A stretch of DNA of 5,437 nucleotides from Sphingopyxis sp. (GTDB lineage: Bacteria > Pseudomonadota > Alphaproteobacteria > Sphingomonadales > Sphingomonadaceae): assembly GCA_013911715.1 (NCBI GenBank), contig JACEST010000142.1, positions 1-5,437 on the forward strand, in the 5' to 3' direction. This document shows, piece by piece, positions 1 through 5,419 of the stretch. A program made the translations under genes and the position numbers. The notes below the pieces were generated by a model that did not search any database, was not told the origin of the DNA, and saw only the letters and a program-made list of their open reading frames with translations. Each line of letters starts with the position of its first letter. The stretch's first letter is position 1.

Positions 1-438
1 CCCGTCATCGTCGTCGCCGCCGCCCGCCGCGCCGCCGTCATCGTCATCGCCGCCGCCCGCCGCGCCGCCGTCATCGTCGTCGCCGCCCCCGGCGGTTCCA
101 TCGTCATCACTTCCGGCGTCGTCGGCACCGGCGTCGTCAGTGCCAGCATCTTCGTCGCCGCCGATTTCCTCGTCGCCGCCGGGATCATCGGCATCTGGTT
201 CAGCTGCGTCGGGATCCTCGACCACGTCCTCGCCGCCGCCGGGATCCCCGGCATCGGGTTCGGGCTCGTCCGGGTCTTCGACGTCGGCGTCATCATCGCC
301 GCCATCATCTGTATCGTCATTGTCATCGTCGGTGTCACCCGCACTTTGCGCGGCAAGCGGGGTATGGAAGGCGATCATTGCCGGTACCAGCGCCAGCAGC
401 ATCACCAGCAAGCCGATCACCCCAAATCTCATGCGCAT
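1..438 (-). CDS. Exported Asp/Gly-rich low-complexity repeat protein (C-terminus beyond the left edge)
   Basis: The minus-strand frame is open from ATG at 438 to the window edge (146 codons, no stop seen). An AGGGGA ribosome-binding site lies 6 bases upstream of that ATG, which favours it over a second in-frame ATG at 432. Residues 1-32 look like a Sec signal peptide: MRMR, a hydrophobic core at about 6-23, then PLAAQSA before the acidic part. The rest has almost no basic residues and three kinds of repeat: a 17-residue imperfect repeat EDPD..EPDA.DPGG.E at 54-70 and 74-90; three DAGxD units at about 97-111; then DDDDGGAAGGG units from about 120 to the edge. No Cys, so it is not a lipoprotein. 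Asp-rich, Gly-rich exported proteins may bind Ca2+ or other cations, but no canonical calcium-binding domain can be assigned. Its promoter matches that of the divergent ECF sigma gene, so co-regulation is likely. Function unknown. Confidence 0.8.
   Translation of the reverse strand, partial: MRMRFGVIGLLVMLLALVPAMIAFHTPLAAQSAGDTDDDNDDTDDGGDDDADVEDPDEPEPDAGDPGGGEDVVEDPDAAEPDADDPGGDEEIGGDEDAGTDDAGADDAGSDDDGTAGGGDDDDGGAAGGGDDDDGGAAGGGDDDDG
3..90. repeat. 33-bp in-frame tandem repeat, about 2.7 copies
   Basis: Units begin at 3, 36 and 69; the third diverges after about 90. The period is 33 bases, so each unit adds 11 residues (DDDDGGAAGGG on the minus strand) without changing frame. Copies differ only by synonymous changes such as GTC/ATC in the Asp codons. 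The array reaches the window edge and probably continues. Such arrays vary in copy number between strains and are prone to assembly collapse. Confidence 0.85.
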
Positions 439-503
439 GGGACATCCCCTAAAATAATACCAAACCGTCAGAAGCGGGACCGGTTGCATCGCCATCGCAT
501 ATA

Positions 504-529
504 TACGATGCCGGGTGTTCCTTTATTCC
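504..529 (-). promoter_or_regulatory. ECF-type promoter for the Asp-rich protein gene
   Basis: Read on the minus strand, GGAAT (529-525) is followed after exactly 17 bases by CGTA (507-504). The -35 continues as GGAATAAA. Transcription would begin near 497, leaving a leader of about 60 bases before the ATG at 438. The same two boxes and spacing occur in front of the three other transcription units here. GGAA-type -35 with CGT-type -10 elements are typical of ECF sigma factors (the alphaproteobacterial EcfG consensus is GGAAC-N16/17-CGTT). The -10 is one base off the CGTT seen elsewhere. Confidence 0.7.
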
Positions 530-547
530 AGTGTCTTGTCTATCCTT

Positions 548-573
548 GGAATATTTCCTCTTGCTGAACCGTT
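548..573 (+). promoter_or_regulatory. ECF-type promoter for the sigma/anti-sigma operon (likely autoregulatory)
   Basis: GGAAT (548-552), 17 bases, CGTT (570-573). Its -35 lies back to back with that of the divergent promoter, 18 bases apart. Transcription would begin at about 579-583, right at the first possible ATG (580). This leaves the second ATG (592) as the start with a very short leader. ECF sigma genes commonly drive their own promoter, and the match to the three other sites supports that here. Confidence 0.75.
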
Positions 574-581
574 GGCACAAT

Positions 582-585
582 GGAG
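582..585 (+). promoter_or_regulatory. Ribosome-binding site deciding the sigma factor start
   Basis: GGAG lies 6 bases before ATG 592. The upstream ATG at 580 overlaps the predicted transcription start and has no Shine-Dalgarno sequence, so 592 is preferred. Confidence 0.6.
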
Positions 586-591
586 CGCCCG

Positions 592-1101
592 ATGAACCCG
601 GACGACACCACAAGGCAGGCGCTGATGGCGCTGATACCGCGCTTGCGCCGGTTCGCCCGGGTGTTGACCGGCAATATCGTCGACGCCGACGATATTGTGC
701 AGGCCAGCTTGGAGAAAGCAATGCTGAATTTGGATCAATGGCAAGCCGACACCCAGCTCGATCGCTGGCTGTTCCGTATTGCCCGCAACAGCTGGATCGA
801 TGATCGCCGCCGCGCGCATAACAGCAAAAGGCACGATGATGTCAGCGAGATGGTCGACCTGGCGGGCGATGATGGTGTCGCCGTGACCGAAGCGAACGCC
901 GAGGCGCGGATGGTGCGCGCGGCGGTTGATCAACTGCCCACCGACCAACGCGATGTGGTCGCGTTGGTAATGCTTGAGGAATATAGCTACCGCGAGGCAG
1001 CCGAGGCGCTCGACCTGCCGATTGGCACGGTGATGAGCCGCTTGTCGCGCGCCAAGGCCGCGCTTGCCAAAGCGATCGCCGGCGAAGGATTGATCCAATG
1101 A
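592..1101 (+). CDS. ECF-family RNA polymerase sigma factor
   Basis: A 169-residue protein, the usual size for a two-domain extracytoplasmic-function (sigma-70 group IV) factor. Sigma region 2 spans about residues 8-74, with the core-binding and -10 recognition segment NIVDADDIVQASLEKA and then LDRWLFRIARNSWIDDRRR. A variable linker follows. Region 4 spans about 107-160: LPTDQRDVVALVMLEEYSYREAAEALD and the recognition helix PIGTVMSRLSRAKAAL. There is no SnoaL-like or other C-terminal extension. The start at 592 is chosen by ribosome-binding site and promoter position; starting at 580 would add four residues. The stop overlaps the anti-sigma start (ATGA at 1098-1101), implying translational coupling. 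It is unlikely to be the general stress factor EcfG itself, because its partner is a membrane anti-sigma protein rather than NepR. Predicted targets are the four matching promoters in this window. The inducing signal is not visible. Confidence 0.93.
   Translation: MNPDDTTRQALMALIPRLRRFARVLTGNIVDADDIVQASLEKAMLNLDQWQADTQLDRWLFRIARNSWIDDRRRAHNSKRHDDVSEMVDLAGDDGVAVTEANAEARMVRAAVDQLPTDQRDVVALVMLEEYSYREAAEALDLPIGTVMSRLSRAKAALAKAIAGEGLIQ
672..697. repeat. Perfect 11-bp inverted repeat within the sigma factor gene
   Basis: CAATATCGTCG (672-682) and its exact complement (687-697) flank a 4-base loop, ACGC. It falls in the region-2 coding sequence for NIVDADDIV, about 80 bases into the gene. In mRNA it would form a stable stem-loop early in the message. 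It may be a by-product of the quasi-palindromic Asp/Ile/Val codons; no function is shown. Confidence 0.6.
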
Positions 1102-1892
1102 ACGGCCCCTTCACCGAGGCGCAGTTGACGGCCTTTCTTGACGGAAAGCTGGACGACGACGCGCTCGTCGATGCGATTGAAGCGGCAATCAATGCCGATC
1201 CGGCGCTCGCCGAAAAAATTGAGCGCCTGGCCGTGGCGGATGATGGCGCGCTCGCCGTACGCCAGGCCTTTGCGCCGGTACTGGATGCGCCGGTGCCCGA
1301 TCATCTGGCTCAGATTGTGGCCTCGTCATCGGCGGATAGCGCGGTGGTGGCAGACTTCGCCGCCGCGCGGGCCAAGCGCGATGCGCGCCAGCCCGCCAAC
1401 GACAATGGCCGCGCCTGGCGCTGGCCCCAATTTGCAGCGATGGCCGCCAGCCTGATGGTGGGCGTGATGATTGGCGGGCCGTTGCTGGTGGGCGGCGCCG
1501 ATTCGGACCGCGCGCTGGTGCTGGCCGGGGCCGACGGCTTTGCCACGGCGCCGGTGATTGCGGCCATGCTTGACACTGCCCCGAGCGGGCAATCGGTCGA
1601 TCTTGCCGGTCTTGGTGCGGGTGAAGTCGTGCTGACCTTTCGCAACAGCGATCGGCAACTTTGCCGCCAGTTCACGATCGAAGGTGCGGACACGACCAGC
1701 GATGCGCTCGCCTGCGCCGGTGCTGACGGCGGCTGGCGGATCGAAGCGCTGGGCCGGCGCGCTGCACCCGCTGGCGACATGAAACTGGCTGGCGGCGATG
1801 CCGCGGTCAGCGTGGTTGCGGCGGTTGACGCGATGATCGACAGCGATCCGCTGGTCGGCGATGCCGAGGCGGCTGAACTTAAAGCAAAATAG
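1098..1892 (+). CDS. Single-pass membrane anti-sigma factor of the adjacent ECF sigma
   Basis: 264 residues starting at the ATG that overlaps the sigma stop. The N-terminal part (about 1-75, TEAQLTAFLDGKLDDDALVDAIEAAI and onward) is an acidic helical segment of the kind that binds and sequesters the sigma factor in the cytoplasm. It has no Cys, so it is not a zinc-binding (ZAS) anti-sigma domain. A single membrane helix lies at about 110-132, preceded by a basic/polar stretch. The remaining ~130 residues should be periplasmic and form the sensor. They contain the only two cysteines, C189 (RQLCRQFTIEG) and C206 (ALACAG), near a conserved-looking GGWRIEAL segment; these could form a disulfide. 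Co-translation with the sigma factor and the topology make the role confident. The signal and the release mechanism (proteolysis or conformational change) are not evident. The gene ends at the bidirectional terminator. Confidence 0.88.
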   Translation: MNGPFTEAQLTAFLDGKLDDDALVDAIEAAINADPALAEKIERLAVADDGALAVRQAFAPVLDAPVPDHLAQIVASSSADSAVVADFAAARAKRDARQPANDNGRAWRWPQFAAMAASLMVGVMIGGPLLVGGADSDRALVLAGADGFATAPVIAAMLDTAPSGQSVDLAGLGAGEVVLTFRNSDRQLCRQFTIEGADTTSDALACAGADGGWRIEALGRRAAPAGDMKLAGGDAAVSVVAAVDAMIDSDPLVGDAEAAELKAK

Positions 1893-1902
1893 TCATGACA
1901 AG

Positions 1903-1948
1903 AAAAAGGCTGCCGACGCGATGAACCTATCGCGCCGGAGGCTTTTTT
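1903..1948. terminator. Bidirectional Rho-independent terminator between converging genes
   Basis: A 20-bp stem (1903-1922 with 1929-1948) encloses the 6-base loop GAACCT. It contains two mismatches and two G-T pairs, starts with five A and ends with six T. The A-run and T-run give a U-tract on either strand, so it can end both the anti-sigma transcript (stop at 1892) and the porin transcript (stop at 1961-1963). Confidence 0.85.
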
Positions 1949-1960
1949 GATGGCACGCGG

Positions 1961-3025
1961 TCAGATGGTCAGCTGCAGTTCCAGGATGGCGGCAACGCCG
2001 TCGTCCACCGAGATGCGAAAGCGTTCCTCGCGAAACTGCACCACATCGGCGCGCAGCTGGATGTTGGGGTGGAGGCGGTAAAAGCCACCGAAGCCGATCA
2101 ACCGGTTCTGGCGATCCGATGCCTCGGTATAGGCGGCGCTGCCCGCAATGCCCCAGTCGGGCATGACCCATGCGATCCCGTAATTGATTTCCCACTGGTC
2201 AAAACCGCGATCGAGCCGGTTTGAATCGCCGCGATCGACATAGGCGGCGCCGATCCGCAACGGTCCGCGCCGCGCTTCGGCACCGACGCTCCAGCTCGAC
2301 AGGTCGGCGCGGGTGGTCAGCGGGTCGGCCTCACCGGTGGCGTAGCCCGCGCTCGCTCCCAGGATCCAGTCGCCCACCGGCTGCTGATATTGCAGGCCGA
2401 ATTCGAACGCATTGTCGAGTTCGATCCGTTCGCGCGAATCGACCGCGGCAGCGTTGCGGCGCACCCTGGGCGACCAGGACACCCCGCCGCGCAGCCCGCC
2501 AACCGGGGGCGAGAGATAAAGCACTTTGAATGCGTCTTGCGTATCGACCGCGCGGAGCAACGCCTGCGTCCCGGCATAGCGCGAAAATTCGCCGCGCACC
2601 TGCCCCAGCGCGATCAGCGGAGCGGCAAAAGCCAGCGTATCGGCCGGTCCATCCTGCAGGCCAACTTCGAGGCGGCCATAATCGCTCGCCACAAAGCCAT
2701 AGATTTCGCCTGCCTCGAGCACCTCAGACGCGCGGCGGCGGCTGTTCTGCTCGATATTGGCGCCGATGATAATCCCGTCGGGCGAGGTCCATTGGGCATT
2801 GAGCCGCGCGAACAAATCGATCTGGGCGTCGGGGGAGTCCGTAGTCAGATCATCGTCGTCGAACACCGCCACCTGCGCCGCTGCGCCGCCGCTGAGGCGG
2901 ATGTCGAAACCTTCCCATTGGACCTCGAGTTCCGGCAACTGGGCCCGTGCAACCGATGTGCCCGAAAGCAGCGCGCAGGCAATGGCTGCGCGCCCGCAAG
3001 CGCCGCAAAAAATCCGCTTCACCAT
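1961..3025 (-). CDS. Porin-like outer-membrane beta-barrel protein
   Basis: 354 residues from ATG 3025, supported by GGAGG at 3037-3033 with a 7-base spacer. A TTG two codons upstream is too close to that site. Residues 1-28 are a signal peptide ending ARA. The mature part has alternating beta-strand patterns throughout. An early FDIRLSGGAAAQVAVFDDDD segment is followed by strands such as IIIGANIEQNSRR and FVASDYGRLEVGLQDGPADTLAF, which resemble alphaproteobacterial general porins (the Gram-negative porin group Pfam calls Porin_4). Typical barrel repeats follow to the end. The chain ends LELQLTI, not in the usual terminal Phe. The acidic DDDD and DSPD loops may face the pore or surface. It is transcribed towards the anti-sigma gene and shares the ECF-type promoter, so its level is probably set by the sigma factor. 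Substrate unknown; the barrel call is firmer than the family call. Confidence 0.8.
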   Translation of the reverse strand: MVKRIFCGACGRAAIACALLSGTSVARAQLPELEVQWEGFDIRLSGGAAAQVAVFDDDDLTTDSPDAQIDLFARLNAQWTSPDGIIIGANIEQNSRRRASEVLEAGEIYGFVASDYGRLEVGLQDGPADTLAFAAPLIALGQVRGEFSRYAGTQALLRAVDTQDAFKVLYLSPPVGGLRGGVSWSPRVRRNAAAVDSRERIELDNAFEFGLQYQQPVGDWILGASAGYATGEADPLTTRADLSSWSVGAEARRGPLRIGAAYVDRGDSNRLDRGFDQWEINYGIAWVMPDWGIAGSAAYTEASDRQNRLIGFGGFYRLHPNIQLRADVVQFREERFRISVDDGVAAILELQLTI

Positions 3026-3183
3026 CGACAATCCTCCATAGAAGGCCCTTTAGGCCAAGTTATTGGCAATAATAGTCTAAAACAATGCATGCGCAGCGGT
3101 CGCATCGAACCCTTTTCACGGGAGTATCGGTGCCATCCTGGCCGTGCATGGGCCGTCCCATTCTGGATCAGGCTTTATAGGCG
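3026..3183 (-). other. Long 5' leader of the porin mRNA
   Basis: If the promoter at 3184-3209 is used, about 150 bases precede the porin ATG. The leader holds a 6-bp perfect palindrome, TTATTGGCAATAA (3060-3072), and a possible 33-codon reading frame (3161 down to 3060) with a Cys cluster (CDRCAC) but no clear ribosome-binding site. No known riboswitch was recognised. The leader could be a site for translational control. Confidence 0.35.
3033..3037 (-). promoter_or_regulatory. Strong ribosome-binding site deciding the porin start
   Basis: GGAGG on the minus strand is 7 bases from ATG 3025 but only 1 base from TTG 3031. It therefore fixes the start at 3025. Confidence 0.75.
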
Positions 3184-3209
3184 AACGATTACAGCGTCTG
3201 ATTTATTCC
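3184..3209 (-). promoter_or_regulatory. ECF-type promoter for the porin gene
   Basis: On the minus strand, GGAAT (3209-3205, continuing AAA) is followed after exactly 17 bases by CGTT (3187-3184). Boxes and spacing are identical to the sigma operon's own promoter. It diverges from the barrel-operon promoter, with the two -35 boxes 33 bases apart. Confidence 0.7.
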
Positions 3210-3242
3210 GCCGGACAGCAAAGAATTTTTCTGTCAGCTGCG

Positions 3243-3268
3243 GGAATAAGCCCCTCCATTGCGCCGTT
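3243..3268 (+). promoter_or_regulatory. ECF-type promoter for the barrel/7TM/ATP-grasp operon
   Basis: GGAAT (3243-3247, continuing AAG), 17 bases, CGTT (3265-3268, continuing TG). Transcription would start near 3275, about 60 bases before the GTG at 3336. This is the fourth copy of the motif in the window. Confidence 0.72.
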
Positions 3269-3287
3269 TGCTCCCTGAACCGGCCGC

Positions 3288-3310
3288 AACCACCCCGTCG
3301 CGGGGCGGTT
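3288..3310 (+). other. GC-rich hairpin in the barrel operon leader
   Basis: AACC-A-CCCCG, loop TCG, CGGGG-C-GGTT: nine paired bases with one A/C mismatch. It sits between the predicted transcription start and the AAGGAG ribosome-binding site (3321-3326). Only three T follow, so it is a weak terminator at best. It could stabilise the mRNA or act as an attenuator; function unproven. Confidence 0.4.
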
Positions 3311-3335
3311 TGGGCCTGACAAGGAGCAAACCCCA

Positions 3336-4322
3336 GTGAACAACCGATATCAGCGTCCAGCCCTGGCCGCCCTGACGCTGGCCGTTTCGAGCTTTGGCAT
3401 CGTCGCCGCTGCGCACGCCAAGGCTGTCGCTGCCGCCGACCAACCCGAGCGCGACTCCGACGCAGCGGATGCCGGCGCTGCCGCGAGCAACGATGCAGCG
3501 CGTTGGCGGATTGAACCCGGCCTGAACCTGACCGCCCGCGCCATTGCCGCGCGCACGACGGCCCCGGCCGAAGATGAGGTGATCGATGGCAATGCCTTTG
3601 CGCTGGTCGCCGCGCCGTCGCTGGTGCTGACCAATGATGATGTCGCCGTGACGTTGCGCAACACATCGACGCGGCTGGAGTATGAAGACCCCGACCGCGC
3701 TGACCGGTGGCAGAATACGGCGCGGGTGAGCGCCCAGTTCAACCTGTCGGACGCAACCACCATCTCCGGCTTTGGCGAACGCGCCGACAATATGCTGGCG
3801 GCCGAATTCACGTCGGCTGACGAATGGGAATTTGGCGGCGAAATCGAGCACAGCTTCGATGCATCCAACCGGGTGCAACTGGGCGCGAGCTGGCGGTTGC
3901 GCAGTTATGACGACAGCGACAATTCGACCGGCAATGGCCTGCGCGTCGATGGCGAATATCGCTATCGTTTTGGTCCCAATCATTTTGCCTTCCTGCGCGG
4001 CCGCTATGACGAGATTAATTCGGGCAATGCGCGCCGCGATCTTGATCGCTGGCTGGTCGAGGCCAGCTACCAGCGTCCGATTGCAAAAGACCTGCGGGTG
4101 CGTTCGGAGCTCAGCTACCAACGGCTGGATTTTTCGGGCCGCACGCTTGCCAGCGGCGGGGTGCGGCAGGACGATCTGTTCTGGCCCGAACTGACCCTCA
4201 TCTGGAGCCCCGGGCCGTGGCGGCTGGCTGCCGAGGGCCGGTACATCACCCGCAATTCGACCGACCCGCAATTCGACCGCTCGGGCTTCCGGCTTGAACT
4301 GGAGATCAGCTATGCATTCTGA
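3336..4322 (+). CDS. Outer-membrane beta-barrel protein, first gene of the ligase operon
   Basis: 328 residues from a GTG start with AAGGAG 9 bases upstream. Residues 1-28 are a signal peptide (hydrophobic LAALTLAVSSFGIVAAA, cleavage after AHA). An Ala/Asp-rich linker at about 29-55 is followed by a barrel of alternating strands, e.g. ISGFGERADNMLA, VQLGASWRLRSYDD and LRVDGEYRYRFG. The C-terminus, YITRNSTDPQFDRSGFRLELEISYAF, has the aromatic terminal Phe recognised by the BAM machinery. Its style resembles the loosely defined beta-barrel porin 2 group, but I cannot name a family with certainty. The stop overlaps the next start by 11 bases (ATG at 4312), so the two are translationally linked. 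Its place ahead of the 7TM and ATP-grasp genes suggests it exports, displays or receives the product of that system; this is inference. Confidence 0.78.
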   Translation: MNNRYQRPALAALTLAVSSFGIVAAAHAKAVAAADQPERDSDAADAGAAASNDAARWRIEPGLNLTARAIAARTTAPAEDEVIDGNAFALVAAPSLVLTNDDVAVTLRNTSTRLEYEDPDRADRWQNTARVSAQFNLSDATTISGFGERADNMLAAEFTSADEWEFGGEIEHSFDASNRVQLGASWRLRSYDDSDNSTGNGLRVDGEYRYRFGPNHFAFLRGRYDEINSGNARRDLDRWLVEASYQRPIAKDLRVRSELSYQRLDFSGRTLASGGVRQDDLFWPELTLIWSPGPWRLAAEGRYITRNSTDPQFDRSGFRLELEISYAF

Positions 4323-5073
4323 GAATCACGACGAAGCCAGCCTGACCAAGCGCAGCCTGTCCTATGCATCGGCGCTTGCCGGTGTGGGGGCGCTGGTCGG
4401 GGGATTTTGGCTTTACCAGGGTCAGCCCGACCTGCCGTCGCTGGCGACGGCCCAAACGGCACTGGTCCATCCCGACAGCCTGTGGAGCCTGTCTGATTCG
4501 CACCTGCTGTTTGCCCTGCCGCTTGGTGCCATGATCGTCGTGTTCGTGCGAACGATATTGGGCTGGAAAACCTTTGGCCTGTTCACGCCAATGCTGCTTG
4601 CCATGTCCTATCTTCAGTCAGGGCCGGTCTTGGGTCCGGCGATTTCGATCGGGGCCATATTGATCGGCATGTTGTGCGCGCCGCTGCTGAAATGGCTCCA
4701 GCTTTCACGCGTGGCTTTTTTGGGCGTGTTGATTGGGATCGTCGTGACCTGTTTGGGCGCGGCAGCCCAGCATACCGACAAGTTTCTGCTCGCCAGCGCC
4801 TTCCCGGTCGTGGTCACTGCGCTGGTTGTAGAGCGCTGGTGGACCAGCTGGGAAACCCAAGGGCCACGTCAAGCGTTGAAGGAAACGTCGCTGACCCTGT
4901 TTGTTTCCATCATGATCCAGTTTGTTGTTGCATCGCCCTTTCTCGTGGAACTCGGCACGCACCAGCCGCTGAGCCTTTCGATGGGGTCTGTCATCATCAT
5001 GGCGCTGCTTGGCCGTTATCGCGGGCTGCGCCTGTCCGAAATCGTCCGCTTTCGTCTCGCAAGGAAAAATTGA
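4312..5073 (+). CDS. Seven-helix inner-membrane protein (7TM_transglut / UUP1-like), without a transglutaminase domain
   Basis: 253 residues from ATG 4312, with GGAG 7 bases upstream inside the barrel gene's last codons; a TTG start at 4294 lacks such a site. About seven hydrophobic segments are visible (near 17-34, 64-82, 86-101, 105-125, 134-151, 158-173, 193-211 and 221-235, two of which may be one). Hallmarks of the 7-TM module usually fused to an inactive transglutaminase domain are present: FVRTILGWKTFGLFTPMLLA around 78-97, and FPVVVTALVVERWW around 164-177, whose ER is typical. In the usual fused proteins an extracytoplasmic transglutaminase-like part precedes this module; here it is absent and only a short N-terminal helix plus a ~30-residue loop remain. 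Genes of this type typically sit beside an alpha-L-glutamate ligase-like ATP-grasp gene, as here (2 bases apart). Molecular role unknown. Confidence 0.8.
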   Translation: MHSENHDEASLTKRSLSYASALAGVGALVGGFWLYQGQPDLPSLATAQTALVHPDSLWSLSDSHLLFALPLGAMIVVFVRTILGWKTFGLFTPMLLAMSYLQSGPVLGPAISIGAILIGMLCAPLLKWLQLSRVAFLGVLIGIVVTCLGAAAQHTDKFLLASAFPVVVTALVVERWWTSWETQGPRQALKETSLTLFVSIMIQFVVASPFLVELGTHQPLSLSMGSVIIMALLGRYRGLRLSEIVRFRLARKN

Positions 5074-5074
5074 A

Positions 5075-5419
5075 ATGAGCATCCTCGGAATGAACCGCCG
5101 CAACGCATTGATCCAGCGCTTTAATCCGCCGCGGGCGATCAAGACCGTCAATCACAAGTTCCAGACCAAAGAGAAATTGGCAGCCGCTGGCGTCCCGGTT
5201 CCGCCGACGGTCGCGCTGATCTGTGGCAAGGCCGAACTGGCCGATCTTGACTATGCATCATTGCCCGATGCCTTTGCCATCAAACCCAATCGCGGCTCGC
5301 AGGGCCAGGGCGTGATCTTGCTCGACGGGCGCTGCAAAGGCGGTTGGAAAAAGCTGAACGGCGACGTCTTCACTTATGCCATGCTGCGCCAGCATATTGG
5401 CTGGCGCAGCATGGCATAA
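5075..5419 (+). CDS. Alpha-L-glutamate ligase-like ATP-grasp protein (RimK-related), 3'-partial
   Basis: Starts at ATG 5075, one base after the 7TM stop, with AAGGA 9 bases upstream. The N-terminal ILGMNRRN (3-10) and FNPPRAIKTVNHKFQTKEKLAAAGVPVP (16-43) are characteristic of the RimK-related ligase-like family (TIGR02291 / sugar-transfer-associated ATP-grasp). A glycine-rich nucleotide-binding loop follows: FAIKPNRGSQGQGV (67-80, with K70, G74, G77 and G79). Members usually run to about 320 residues, but this frame stops at 114. From H107/I108 the sequence leaves the family pattern, because the DNA folds back on itself (see 5356-5437); residues 109-114 (GWRSMA) and the stop at 5417-5419 are probably not real. 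ATP-grasp ligases of this kind form amide bonds using ATP; its substrate is unknown. Last visible gene of the ECF-controlled operon. Confidence 0.82.
   Translation: MSILGMNRRNALIQRFNPPRAIKTVNHKFQTKEKLAAAGVPVPPTVALICGKAELADLDYASLPDAFAIKPNRGSQGQGVILLDGRCKGGWKKLNGDVFTYAMLRQHIGWRSMA

Noticed and set aside
3..90. Short repeats at the left edge as a possible CRISPR array
   Set aside because: The units are directly adjacent with no unique spacers, keep the reading frame (33 bp = 11 codons) and differ only by synonymous changes, so they are a coding tandem repeat.
140..457. Plus-strand Ser/Pro-rich open frame across the left-end repeats
   Set aside because: It is the antisense shadow of the Asp/Gly-rich gene: Asp and Gly codons read backwards give Ser, Pro and Val. 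It has no ribosome-binding site, whereas the minus strand has a signal peptide, a Shine-Dalgarno sequence and a promoter.
493..510. CATCG-N8-CGATG inverted repeat as an operator over the Asp-rich gene's -10 box
   Set aside because: Five-base arms are short enough to arise by chance, and no regulator in the window is a DNA-binding repressor.
548..573. Control by the general stress sigma factor EcfG rather than the local sigma factor
   Set aside because: The -35 has T where EcfG sites usually have C, and no NepR/PhyR genes are present. Not excluded, but local autoregulation is the simpler explanation.
2390..3319. Long plus-strand frame opposite the porin gene
   Set aside because: It is antisense to a gene with a signal peptide, beta-barrel pattern and strong ribosome-binding site. 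Its product is Arg-rich and has no recognisable domain, as is usual for shadow frames in GC-rich DNA.
3234..4271. Long minus-strand frame opposite the outer-membrane barrel gene
   Set aside because: The plus-strand gene has a signal peptide, a terminal Phe barrel signature and operon overlap; the reverse frame shows no domain or start signal.
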